Shown: in pieces, positions 1-8,608 of the stretch
How the letters are laid out: every line of letters begins with the position of its first letter
How positions within the stretch are numbered: the stretch's first letter is position 1
Assembly (NCBI RefSeq): GCF_001021975.1
Contig: NZ_CP009928.1
Span: 4,569,633-4,633,632, forward strand
Length of the DNA: 64,000 bases
DNA from: Chryseobacterium gallinarum
GTDB lineage: Bacteria > Bacteroidota > Bacteroidia > Flavobacteriales > Weeksellaceae
Reading direction: 5' to 3'
Made by a program: the position numbers and the translations under genes
Notes under the pieces: model-generated
Database searches by the model: none
The model's input: only the letters and a program-made list of their open reading frames with translations
What the model was told of the DNA's origin: nothing

Positions 1-90
1 GACAATGCCTACTCTATTTTTGGTTGTTGCAAAGGAACAAACACTCCCATTGGTTCCCGACACATTAATAAGCCTTTGTTATTTAGTATG

Positions 91-1038
91 TTATTGTGCT
101 AAAAATGCGAATACTTTTGTTAAGAATGCCTCATGATTCTGATAAAAAGCCGCATGTCCAGAATCAGAAAACTCAACTAGTACAGAGTTCTCTAAATTTT
201 GCTTCATATTATATGCATTTTGAATAGAAATTGGAAGATCCTTATCGCCATGAACGATTAGAACAGGTTTTTTAATAGTTTTAATTTCCTCAAGTGCATT
301 TGCATCAGGTTGTGCCCATGCCAGTACCGCAGTAAATTGAGCGGTTGAAGTAGCATCACTTAGTGCCGGATCTCGATCAACAGTACGTAGATGTACACGG
401 GCAAACGACGCTTTTCCTGCCGCAATGCTTACTTGTGAATCAGTAAATCCGAATTTTAAGTAGGATTCTTCTGCGGTAAGTCCAGCAGTTCCTGCAACAA
501 TATTCGGAAGATTTGCAAGACCGATTGCTCCTTTAGGTCCACTATCGGCCAAAATAATCTTATTAACTATCGCTGGCTCTGTTAACACAATTCTTTGGGC
601 AACAAATCCTCCCATTGAGAATCCCATGATATTTACTCTTCCAAGGTTCATTGCTTTGATAAAATCAATAGCGTCATTAGCCATTGCTTGGACAGAATTA
701 GGAGTTGTCCCTTTGGATGAAGCTACTCCCTTGTTATCAAAAATGATTATTTTATATTGTTTTGCGAGTCCATTGGTCACCGCGGGATCCCAGTCGTCCA
801 TAGAACCACCAGTTCCTGGCAATAACACTAGAGGTATTCCTCCTTCCTTACCCCAGCTGCGATAAGCAAACTCTACTCCTTTCACGCTGATAAAGTTAGT
901 TTTTGCATTGTTATGATTTACTGGCGACGACGACTGTTCTGTCGGAAATTCGTTGTCATCACTACATGAAATTGTTACAGCGGAAAATAGGGATGCACAT
1001 AATGCACCTGCGATTGTAAATTTTCTAATTGTTTTCAT
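91..1038 (-). CDS. Secreted lipoprotein alpha/beta hydrolase
   Basis: The 315-aa protein starts with a signal peptide ending in a lipobox (TISC, Cys25), so it is probably a lipid-anchored envelope enzyme. The alpha/beta hydrolase fold is clear: an oxyanion-hole segment PGTGGSM near residue 74, the nucleophile elbow GFSMGG (Ser141), the acid in GDKDLPI (Asp267) and the base in SGHAAF (His295). Length fits single-domain esterase or haloperoxidase-like hydrolases. The substrate cannot be told. It is transcribed away from a decayed AraC-type regulator, and two direct repeats lie about 50-80 bases upstream of its start, which suggests it was once controlled by that regulator (inference). Confidence 0.9.
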   Translation of the reverse strand: MKTIRKFTIAGALCASLFSAVTISCSDDNEFPTEQSSSPVNHNNAKTNFISVKGVEFAYRSWGKEGGIPLVLLPGTGGSMDDWDPAVTNGLAKQYKIIIFDNKGVASSKGTTPNSVQAMANDAIDFIKAMNLGRVNIMGFSMGGFVAQRIVLTEPAIVNKIILADSGPKGAIGLANLPNIVAGTAGLTAEESYLKFGFTDSQVSIAAGKASFARVHLRTVDRDPALSDATSTAQFTAVLAWAQPDANALEEIKTIKKPVLIVHGDKDLPISIQNAYNMKQNLENSVLVEFSDSGHAAFYQNHEAFLTKVFAFLAQ

Positions 1039-1087
1039 TATTATCTTTTTAAGAATGATTATAAAGCAAACTTAGATCAATCACACA

Positions 1088-1120
1088 AGTTAAATAAGGA
1101 CAAAATAGTTAAACAGGACA
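1088..1120. promoter_or_regulatory. Direct repeat, possible AraC-type operator
   Basis: AGTTAAATAAGGACA (1088-1102) is followed by AGTTAAACAGGACA (1107-1120), a 19-base period or about two helical turns, just upstream of the hydrolase gene. A third GGACA follows near 1136. AraC-family regulators bind direct repeats of this spacing. The role is inferred. Confidence 0.35.
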
Positions 1121-1237
1121 TACTAGCACCTGGATTGGACATTCCAGATGTTAAAGAAAATATTGAACCCCCTAACACAAGGTTTATAAGCAGAATCATG
1201 GCAGTTAATTTAAACTAACTGTAAATGTAGCATCATG

Positions 1238-1447
1238 CTAATTTTCATAAGTTATTAACTGGTTATCTTTTGTATGAAAAATGAGGACGGGCGCAAATAC
1301 TTCAACATCCGATTCGTAACGGTTAAGGCCGATACAAGTTGCGATAGCTTTCTCTCCATTTTTAAAAAATATCATTGTATTACAGAAGGTAAATATAACC
1401 AATGAAAGGAATACTAAGCCCAATCCCAAAATTAAATAATATTGCCA
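1238..1447 (-). pseudogene. Remnant of a DUF3592-like membrane protein
   Basis: The reading frame is open from 1447 to a stop at 1238 but has no ATG. It encodes a hydrophobic helix (LGLGLVFLSLVIF) and then a segment resembling the start of a DUF3592 domain (VFAPVLIFHTKDNQLITYEN), cut off where the family normally continues. Both ends look truncated. Its 5' end meets the 5' end of the AraC remnant on the other strand near 1440, as if the region between two divergent genes was deleted. The family assignment is tentative. Confidence 0.4.
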
Positions 1448-1599
1448 CTATGACACTTCTTGCTGATACAAATAAAACCATTACGTATATCGCTGATAAT
1501 TTAGGATTTGCAGACAGTCAGAGCCTTTATCATTTTTTTAAACGTAGTACCGGCTGTACTCAGACTCAATATCGTAATCAGTTGTTGGGAAAACTCTAA
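1402..1599 (+). pseudogene. AraC-family regulator, C-terminal fragment
   Basis: From about 1441 the frame encodes only the second helix-turn-helix of an AraC/XylS DNA-binding domain: TMTLLADTNKTITYIADNLG, then FADSQSLYHFFKRSTGCTQ and a terminal QYR. The N-terminal sensing domain and the first HTH are missing; the stretch before 1441 is not AraC-like. It cannot be a full regulator. It lies next to the hydrolase gene and the direct repeats, and is probably what remains of that gene's regulator. Confidence 0.6.
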
Positions 1600-1727
1600 A
1601 ACAACTCAACAGGATTCAAACCAAAACAAAACTTTATAAAATATTAATTACCAACTAAATACACTTAAAATACATTCTAGATCTTTAAAAAATTGGTTCG
1701 ATGTTCCAACCAGCAAGTTCACTTAAG

Positions 1728-1762
1728 GAGACAACTATTAAATAGTTGTCTCTCTTTTTTTT
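1728..1762 (+). terminator. Rho-independent terminator
   Basis: An 11-base perfect stem (1728-1738 with 1742-1752), a 3-base loop and a T-rich tail. It lies about 130 bases after the AraC remnant. Confidence 0.75.
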
Positions 1763-1847
1763 GTGCATAAAAATCTCTATATCAAACTTTTAGGGATCAA
1801 GCGCAAAATCTGGGCGACTAGGCAAAAAGCTTAGCCAACCTAAATAG

Positions 1848-2036
1848 AAAAACGACTTATCTTTTACATCTAAGCTGAATTCTGAAGTTTTTGATTTGGC
1901 ATTAAAAGATTCCCCGAAACATTGGTACTTCAGCGTGAATAAGTCATTTGGAAATCTCATTAATGCCCGGATAAGATTCGAAGGCTCCGGTTCTTTTATG
2001 ACAAAATACTTTTACCGTCGTCACGACTTTTGTTGA
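1848..2036 (+). pseudogene. Possible outer-membrane barrel remnant
   Basis: A 62-codon open frame without a start codon encodes alternating polar/hydrophobic strands, for example KHWYFSVNKSFGNLINARIR, ending in KYFYRRHDFC. The pattern resembles the last strands of a Bacteroidota outer-membrane beta-barrel protein. No other coding signal was found between 1600 and 2204. This is a weak call from composition only. Confidence 0.25.
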
Positions 2037-2204
2037 TATATCCGCAAGGAGCGATTCACATTAACCGCCCCCCTTTTTACTCTTCACATTCCGTGGAAGA
2101 TGTTAAAGTCCTTCTATCATTTACACTGCATTTATATTGCATTTGCACCCTTTAAATATACCATTGATAACAGCAATATATTATAAAATTTCATGAACGG
2201 AATA

Positions 2205-3635
2205 TCAATATTTTGTGATCCATTTATTAAAATCAGATTCTGAAGATATACCAAGTTTTTTCTTTAAACGGTACTTTTTTGATTCTACAGTTCTTATCGA
2301 AAGATGTGCATACTCTGCAATCTCTTTATTGGAAAAATTTAATTTTATATAAGCACAGAAAAGAATATCATTTGCAGTAAGAGCGGGATTTTCTTTTGTC
2401 AAATTATTGTAAAAGTCTGAATAAGCTTCCCTGAATTTATGAATAAAAGACGGGTCTGATTTTATAGCAAGCTGAACGACTTCTTCATAAAGATTTTCAA
2501 GTTTTCTTCGGAGAATGTCAGTTTCAAGTTTTTTTTCGCTTAACATTTTATCTTGCTTTTTATATCTTACTTTATGAACATTATTAATGACTAAAATGAT
2601 GACTGTACTCACTAATATAATACCGGCAAAACCATAATAGAAATTCTGGCTGCTTGCTGCAAAAATCTCTTCCTGACTTGTCAATATATCTTCTACAGAT
2701 GTATTTAAAGCCACCCTTTCATTTTCTCTCAAACTGTCGTTTAACCGAGAATATTTCATTAGATATTCGTTTTCTTTTTGCATATTATTGAGATGCTTAT
2801 ACGCTGTTGCCAAAAGCTTATACGTTTCTAAAGTTCTTTTTCTGAACCCTGACCTCTGAGTAATAGCCAATGATTCAAGCAAATACTGCAAAGATTTATT
2901 ATATTCTTTTTTTTCTATATTCAGCTTTCCATAAGCTCTTAGTACATTAGCTTTTCCTTCTACAGGAATATTTTTTATCAATAATAATTGGTTAGCCTTA
3001 TTGATATAATATTCCGCAGAATCAATATTCCCGTTTTTGAAATGCCTATTTGCAATGGTTATGTAAAGCATCGGCATTGGTGACTTCATACATTTTTTTT
3101 CATTACTGTAAACCGAATCTACCAACCCTAAAAACCCAAAACAAGAACGTTTCCAATCATAAACAGAGTATTGCACGCTCTGCTTTTCTTTTTCATTTGA
3201 AATTCTTTTGGCAGCTTCCAAAGCTTTATTAAACCTTTGCAATGCTCTTTTATGAAGCCCGAGTGAAAAGTAGTTTATTCCATATACATGATTCATATGA
3301 GCCTCAAGTTCTGCGTCATCATATTTCGAGAGCTTTTTTCGCGCGAAATCCAGAAATTGTAGGCTTTCCTTGTTTCTATTGATACCGCTGAGTGCATGGG
3401 CAATATTGATATACCCTTTTATTTCACCTGGCACATAACCCAGTTTTTTACATTTGATGATCAGTTTTTTTTCTGCTAAAATGATATTGTTAAAATCCCC
3501 TTCGTACCGCCATTTATTATGTATCTCCTTCCGTAGGCTATCAATTCCCCATATTGCAGATCTGCCACTGCTCAGCACCCCTAAAAAAAGAAGCAGACAA
3601 ATAGCTGCTTTTTCAAAAAAATATTTGATGTTCAT
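2205..3635 (-). CDS. TPR sensor with C-terminal LuxR-type HTH
   Basis: The 476-aa protein has an N-terminal hydrophobic signal or anchor, degenerate tetratricopeptide repeats (about residues 35-310), one transmembrane helix (GFAGIILVSTVIILVINNV, about 335-355), a coiled-coil linker and a LuxR-like helix-turn-helix at the C-terminus (KLNFSNKEIAEYAHLSIRTV). This membrane-tethered TPR-HTH design is common in Flavobacteriia and places the sensor in the periplasm and the DNA-binding part in the cytoplasm. Two similar proteins are at 33302-34918 and 44770-46245. It lies downstream of the adenylation-reductase gene on the same strand, separated by a terminator-like hairpin, so it is probably transcribed on its own. 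Target genes are unknown. Confidence 0.8.
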   Translation of the reverse strand: MNIKYFFEKAAICLLLFLGVLSSGRSAIWGIDSLRKEIHNKWRYEGDFNNIILAEKKLIIKCKKLGYVPGEIKGYINIAHALSGINRNKESLQFLDFARKKLSKYDDAELEAHMNHVYGINYFSLGLHKRALQRFNKALEAAKRISNEKEKQSVQYSVYDWKRSCFGFLGLVDSVYSNEKKCMKSPMPMLYITIANRHFKNGNIDSAEYYINKANQLLLIKNIPVEGKANVLRAYGKLNIEKKEYNKSLQYLLESLAITQRSGFRKRTLETYKLLATAYKHLNNMQKENEYLMKYSRLNDSLRENERVALNTSVEDILTSQEEIFAASSQNFYYGFAGIILVSTVIILVINNVHKVRYKKQDKMLSEKKLETDILRRKLENLYEEVVQLAIKSDPSFIHKFREAYSDFYNNLTKENPALTANDILFCAYIKLNFSNKEIAEYAHLSIRTVESKKYRLKKKLGISSESDFNKWITKY

Positions 3636-3737
3636 AGTTTAACTTTAGTATGTATTACTAAATATTAGTAGCTAAATCAAGATGTTAAAGCACATTAGCT
3701 TTGACTTTATTTTTACATTTATTACTATTGAAAAGGC

Positions 3738-3770
3738 GGCTATTACAGAAAATATGTAATAGCCATCTTT
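3738..3770. terminator. Terminator after the adenylation-reductase gene
   Basis: A perfect 10-base stem GGCTATTACA / TGTAATAGCC (3738-3747 and 3755-3764) lies directly after the stop codon at 3781. It is flanked by A-rich and T-rich runs, so it may work in both directions. Confidence 0.65.
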
Positions 3771-3780
3771 TTTGAAAACA

Positions 3781-6700
3781 TTAAATCATTTTCATAAACC
3801 TGAGATAAGCTTCAATCACATTTTTATTAAAAACCGCAGGCCTGATATCTGTGTCTTTTAAAAAGTATTCTGTATTGCTGCTTTTAAAATAATAGGTATT
3901 TTCATATGCCTCAACGAGGGACTTGCCTTCATGTACATCATCGGTAAACAAATAAAGCAAAGAGTAGATTGGCAGCTCTTGATTTCTCCTCCATTGCTCA
4001 AACCAATTCTGGAAATCCAAACCTCGCATTTCCAATCCACAATAATCACTTATCCGGACGCAGAAATCAGTAAGAGATAAATCATGCTCCGGCAGCGGGT
4101 TCAGATTGAAATTTAATCCTACAGCTTCTGGTTTCCGGCTGATATGCACCATCGCTTTACAAACATAATCAACTGTTACTACTTCGTCTTTCAGCCCCAT
4201 TACCAATGGAAATGCTTTCAGTTCAATACATGAACGCATCAGAGAACTCCACCATTGATTTAAAGGTGTTGCACCAGTTTTTCCATGACATACAACAAAA
4301 CCTAAACGGAAATTGATCAGAGGCAGCCCTTTTTCACGCGCTTTTGAGGCCATACTTTCCATTACCCATTTACTTCGGATATACCCCATATCGCGGCAAA
4401 CTGCAGGCAGATTCTGCTCTATAGGTTCATCTTCTGTCATCCAGGTTTTCCCTGTAAAGCTCCTTCCCCAGCTATACACACCCATTGAAGAAGAAATGAT
4501 CAAAAATTTAGTTTTTTCGTTAACAGCAAGATGAAGTATATTAGCCATACCATCAACATTAGGCTTTTTAATATATTCATATGGTTTTACGTAACTTACA
4601 TCGCTTGCCATATGATAAATAACCTCAATGTCTTTGAGAAGTTTTTCATATGTACTTTCATCAAGGCCCAATTTAGGCTCGGTCAGATCTCCTAAAATAA
4701 TCTTTATTCTATTTTCGTATTCAATCTTCCAAACCAATTTGAATTTTAAGAATGTACTTTTAATCCGTTCTAAAGCTAACTCTTCATTTTCAGCACGCAC
4801 AAGACAATAGATCAGGGCTTCAGGGTTTTTTGGAATAAGCTCTTCCAATAAGTGTGAACCAACAAAACCTGTAACTCCTGTAAGAAAAATATGAGAAGGG
4901 TTAGCTAAAATCTGTGGATCAGGCTGTACCGTTATTTCAAAATCGAAGGGTAGCTCTGCATCTTTTAATAGCTGCTGCTCTACAAGTCGGGCTTTTTGCT
5001 GCTGGCTGGCTTCATTTTGAGACAATCTGTTTTCTGCCTCTCTTACAAAAAGACTGATTGTAGGATAACGATATAATTCTGGAAGCGAAACTTTTTTCTG
5101 AATGTTTAAAGGCAAACGCTCATGCAGCTGAGCTAACATTAAAGAATGTCCTCCAAGATCAAAAAAGTTATCATTTTCATCTATATGCTCAAGATTCAGC
5201 AAATCCAACCATATTTCAGTCAATTCTTGTTTAAGATCCCGTGCCTCAACTTTTGCTTTTGCTTTTCTTTCCGTCTTCTGTAATGGGATATGCAGCTTGC
5301 TTTTGTCAATTTTTCCTGTCAATGTCAAAGGAAGCTTATCATATAAGATAATTTTTTCAGGAAGCATATACGTAGGTAAACTTTGTTTTAACCTCACACG
5401 GATATCTTCCAGTGAAATCCGTTCTTTGTCATTATCATACAATTCTAAAAATGCTATAAGTATGGGTAATCCCGTCTGTGGACGATGAACTTTTACAGCT
5501 ACATTGGCAACTTGCGCCAGCTGTGATATATGATGCTCAATTTCTTTTAATTCAATTCTAAATCCTCTTAGTTTCACCTGATCGTCAAGCCTTCCGACAA
5601 ACTCTATATTACCGTCCTGCCTCCAAAATCCGCGGTCTCCGGATTTGTAAAGCCGATAATCAGATCCATATTTTGATTTCATCCATTCCGGAGCTTCAAT
5701 AAAGACTTCTGCCGTCTCATTAGGTTTATTTATATACCCTTTAGCCACTTGCTTACCACCAATATAAATTTCACCTGTGATCCCACTATTTACATACTCA
5801 AGATCTTTATTAAGTATATGTATATCTGCGCTTTCCAACGGCTTGCCAATTATATGGGGATTTGTATCATCATCTTTAAACTGATGGCTCACAACACTTA
5901 CTGTTGTTTCTGTTGGTCCATATACATTAATAAGACGTACACGATTACACCAGTTTTTTACGGTCTGTTCAGAAGGAACTTCTCCGGCTATTGATAATGT
6001 ATGAAGGCAGCCAATAGGAGTATCTGTCGGAAGAGTACTCAATACAGCCGGAGGAAGATAAGGTACAACATCAATATTATGATCAACAATAAAATCCAAT
6101 AATGGTTTTCCTACTATTTTGTTATCCGGATATAAAAATATAGTGGCTCCGCTAAATAAAGGAATCCAGATATCGATGATTGAAACATCAAATCCGGTTG
6201 AACTAAACTGAAGTGTTCTGTCTTTCGCTGAGAATCCCCACAGCTTTGTAAACGAATGCACAAAAGTATAAAATGCTTCATGATGGATTTCAACACCTTT
6301 TGGCACTCCGGTGCTGCCTGAAGTATAGATAATATATGCCGTCTGCATAGGATCTATCTCATCAGGTTGTATGATCTGCTTATTGTCCTCCGAAGTCTCA
6401 TACACATGGTTGCCCATAGTGAGGAGCTTAAGATCCATTCCGGCAAACTTATCGATATAAGTACTACCTGTGATAATCAGCTCTGTATGAGAATCATCAA
6501 GCATCATTTTCATTCTGTTTTCGGGCAGCTGTCCATCAAGAGGAATATATGCTGCACCTATTTTAAGTACGGCCAAAAAGGATATAATCCGGTCTACAGA
6601 TTGTGGCATGCATACAGCTACAGAAGTTCCTGCCTTCAGTTCCAGAGTATGCAAGTAAGAGGCTAAAAGGTCAGAGCGTCTGTCCAACTCACCGTAAGAA

Positions 6701-6843
6701 ATACTTTCGGTCTCAGATATTATAGCCGTTTTGTCAGGAATAGATTTGCTTACAGCTTTAAAAATTGAAATTACATTTTTAAGCTGATTGTTCTGAATGA
6801 GAAAATCAGTAGTAAGATTTTCTTGATTGATTTGATGTTTCAT
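3781..6843 (-). CDS. Adenylation-carrier-thioester reductase (A-T-R)
   Basis: The 1020-aa protein is a one-module NRPS-like or carboxylic-acid-reductase-like enzyme. The adenylation domain covers about residues 25-530, with YIIYTSGSTGVPKG, NVYGPTETT, GDRGF, KLRGFRIE and the catalytic lysine in LTGKIDKSKL. A carrier domain follows with the phosphopantetheine serine in DLGGHSLML. The rest, from about residue 650, is a thioester reductase with the NADPH-binding motif TGVTGFVGSHL. Such enzymes activate an amino or other acid, load it on the carrier and release it as an aldehyde or alcohol. There is no condensation domain. The A4-region core FDVSIIDIW has Asp at the usual amino-group-binding position, so an amino acid is plausible; the exact substrate is not claimed. 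No phosphopantetheinyl transferase is in the window. A Crp-family regulator and two inverted repeats lie upstream. Confidence 0.93.
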   Translation of the reverse strand: MKHQINQENLTTDFLIQNNQLKNVISIFKAVSKSIPDKTAIISETESISYGELDRRSDLLASYLHTLELKAGTSVAVCMPQSVDRIISFLAVLKIGAAYIPLDGQLPENRMKMMLDDSHTELIITGSTYIDKFAGMDLKLLTMGNHVYETSEDNKQIIQPDEIDPMQTAYIIYTSGSTGVPKGVEIHHEAFYTFVHSFTKLWGFSAKDRTLQFSSTGFDVSIIDIWIPLFSGATIFLYPDNKIVGKPLLDFIVDHNIDVVPYLPPAVLSTLPTDTPIGCLHTLSIAGEVPSEQTVKNWCNRVRLINVYGPTETTVSVVSHQFKDDDTNPHIIGKPLESADIHILNKDLEYVNSGITGEIYIGGKQVAKGYINKPNETAEVFIEAPEWMKSKYGSDYRLYKSGDRGFWRQDGNIEFVGRLDDQVKLRGFRIELKEIEHHISQLAQVANVAVKVHRPQTGLPILIAFLELYDNDKERISLEDIRVRLKQSLPTYMLPEKIILYDKLPLTLTGKIDKSKLHIPLQKTERKAKAKVEARDLKQELTEIWLDLLNLEHIDENDNFFDLGGHSLMLAQLHERLPLNIQKKVSLPELYRYPTISLFVREAENRLSQNEASQQQKARLVEQQLLKDAELPFDFEITVQPDPQILANPSHIFLTGVTGFVGSHLLEELIPKNPEALIYCLVRAENEELALERIKSTFLKFKLVWKIEYENRIKIILGDLTEPKLGLDESTYEKLLKDIEVIYHMASDVSYVKPYEYIKKPNVDGMANILHLAVNEKTKFLIISSSMGVYSWGRSFTGKTWMTEDEPIEQNLPAVCRDMGYIRSKWVMESMASKAREKGLPLINFRLGFVVCHGKTGATPLNQWWSSLMRSCIELKAFPLVMGLKDEVVTVDYVCKAMVHISRKPEAVGLNFNLNPLPEHDLSLTDFCVRISDYCGLEMRGLDFQNWFEQWRRNQELPIYSLLYLFTDDVHEGKSLVEAYENTYYFKSSNTEYFLKDTDIRPAVFNKNVIEAYLRFMKMI

Positions 6844-6916
6844 TTTTTAAGTTTTTGGTTACTAAAAATATTTTTGGATATTTTATCAATGGGAGTTTAG
6901 ACATACTATCATCTTT

Positions 6917-6933
6917 CGTCCTAAATTAGGACG
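6917..6933. promoter_or_regulatory. Perfect 17-bp palindrome, candidate operator
   Basis: CGTCCTAA-A-TTAGGACG (6917-6924 and 6926-6933) is a perfect inverted repeat, 74-90 bases before the start codon of the A-T-R gene. On the minus strand its centre TAATTTAG is one base from the TAnnTTTG -7 box, so a bound protein could block RNA polymerase. The Crp/Fnr gene just upstream is the obvious candidate binder (inference). Confidence 0.5.
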
Positions 6934-7009
6934 GTAGAAGAATCGTAAAGTGGATTGTTAAGAGACAGTATCACTTATCTATAATTAATATACAGCAAAT
7001 ATATTGTAA

Positions 7010-7041
7010 GTACGATTTAAATGATATGCTTTAAATCATAC
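7010..7041. promoter_or_regulatory. 12-bp inverted repeat upstream of A-T-R gene
   Basis: Arms GTACGATTTAAA (7010-7021) and TTTAAATCATAC (7030-7041) pair with one mismatch around an 8-base spacer. It lies in the 490-base space between the Crp-type gene and the A-T-R gene. The rest of that space (6844-7333) is AT-rich and shows no gene. Confidence 0.3.
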
Positions 7042-7333
7042 TATATTATATTTTATATTTTCTTAATCATAAATTTAATTTATTGCAAAATAGAAAACAC
7101 TCTAACAACAAAACTGATACACTTATTTTAATCTTTATAATCTAAATAAGTTAATTAATCTTATCCGATATTAGAGTACTAATTGAGCTAATTCCATAAT
7201 TGCCGGTAAATTAAAATAGAGCAACATGGCCGAACTCACTTTATGATATAAATAGATAAAAAATTAGAATTTCATAGTATATAAATTATTTCTTCGAAAG
7301 GTTACTCTGTCCAATAGGAATCATAGATAGTAT

Positions 7334-7930
7334 TTAATAGAATATTTTACTGTTAATCAATTTCAATATATGATCGCTTTCCATTTTCTTAATAGTTCTA
7401 ATCACAGTTTCAATTCGTAAACCTGTTATGGATGCCATCTGTTTTCTCGTTAAATAAAGCTCAAATGAGTATTTTTCTTTGTTATTACTGTAGCTTTTAA
7501 AGTAATCAAGAATACCCAAAAGCCTCACCTCCGGTCTCAATGATAAATTATGCTGCATCATAACAAATTTTTGATACAATCTTTCAGATATAAATTTGTT
7601 GATGTCAAGAGAAACATTGGGATGGTCATTAAGTAATTTAAAAAAGTTTACTTTAGTGATGGTAATGATTTCACAAGAAGTTAATGTTATTGCATTTACA
7701 GGATATTTTTCGGTTATGAAAAGAAGTAATTCACAAACACTCTGTCCTGAAAACAAAATACTTTGAATAATCTCTTTCCCGTCTTCGTCATAGTGATTTA
7801 ATTTAACTCTTCCTTTTACTATTTGATAATAACGTTTCGGAATCTCCCCCTCTTGGAATATTGTTTCATGGGGTTTAAATTGTGTTGTTTCTGCACCGTA
7901 TAATTGCAAAAGATTTTGATCAATAATCAT
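7334..7930 (-). CDS. Crp/Fnr-family transcription regulator
   Basis: It has an N-terminal cyclic-nucleotide-binding-type beta roll (KGRVKLNHYDEDGKEIIQS; FSGQSVCELLLF) and a C-terminal winged helix with the Crp HTH motif (LTRKQMASITGLRIETVIRT). The ATG at 7930 is preferred because MIIDQNLLQLYGAETTQF matches where the fold begins; an in-frame ATG at 7975 adds 15 residues of no domain value. No cysteine cluster for an iron-sulphur centre is seen, so it is not a classic Fnr. The ligand is unknown. It lies on the same strand upstream of the A-T-R gene, 490 bases away, and is the likely regulator of it. Confidence 0.85.
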   Translation of the reverse strand: MIIDQNLLQLYGAETTQFKPHETIFQEGEIPKRYYQIVKGRVKLNHYDEDGKEIIQSILFSGQSVCELLLFITEKYPVNAITLTSCEIITITKVNFFKLLNDHPNVSLDINKFISERLYQKFVMMQHNLSLRPEVRLLGILDYFKSYSNNKEKYSFELYLTRKQMASITGLRIETVIRTIKKMESDHILKLINSKIFY

Positions 7931-7975
7931 AATATTGAGTTTTTGAATTAAAGTTTTTAACAAGATGTGGCACAA

Positions 7976-8608
7976 TTCTTTTCTAAAGATAACATAAAAC
8001 CAGTAAACAAAAGTCTTTTGTGATGAAAAAGAAGGCTCTGCAATTCATCTTGGCAGATTGTTCCGAACTTTCAATGATTTTTATTTATCTGTAGAATAAA
8101 GCGAATCCGGAATAAAACATTGAGACATTTTATGAATGATAGCAAGTAAGGAATTGAAGATCTATTTACCGTTACAGAAAGTCAATATTTTTAATCACTT
8201 TCTCAAAAATAAAATAAATAAAATAAATGGCACCAACTGTCTTTAGTTGACGCCATTTGGCAAATTTGTGATCTTGACGAGAGCTATACAGGCACCTTTG
8301 TCTATGATTATTCTTTTAAGCCAAATTAAACAAGAATTATAAAATTCATTTTCACTAAGTACTTTTCTTTAAAATGAAACCTTTTACAATTTAATTTTAA
8401 GAATTTAAACCACATAAACTTGATATGGTGTGCAAATTATTTTTCCATAGTTATTTATTAGTTAAACCTTTAAATATACATCAGCTATGATCTACCGTGT
8501 CATATTGTAAAATAAATGATTACAAAATGGAAGCTTAGTAATGACTGACGTCAGCAGTCCTATAATGAATCCTAATGAAATATATTTTACAAGATTATAA
8601 GCTTTTTC
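7976..8608. other. Gene-free stretch with one hairpin
   Basis: No convincing ORF in 633 bases. A hairpin at 8225-8258 has a 7-base outer stem (AAATGGC/GCCATTT) and a 5-base inner stem (CAACT/AGTTG) with a 2x2 internal loop. On the minus strand it is followed by a T-rich stretch, so it could end the transcript of the surface-protein gene at 8609. Confidence 0.4.

Noticed and set aside
1691..1720. GGTTCGATGTTCCAACC resembling a tRNA T-arm
   Set aside because: No acceptor, D or anticodon arms fit around it, so it is not a tRNA gene and not good evidence for an attachment site.
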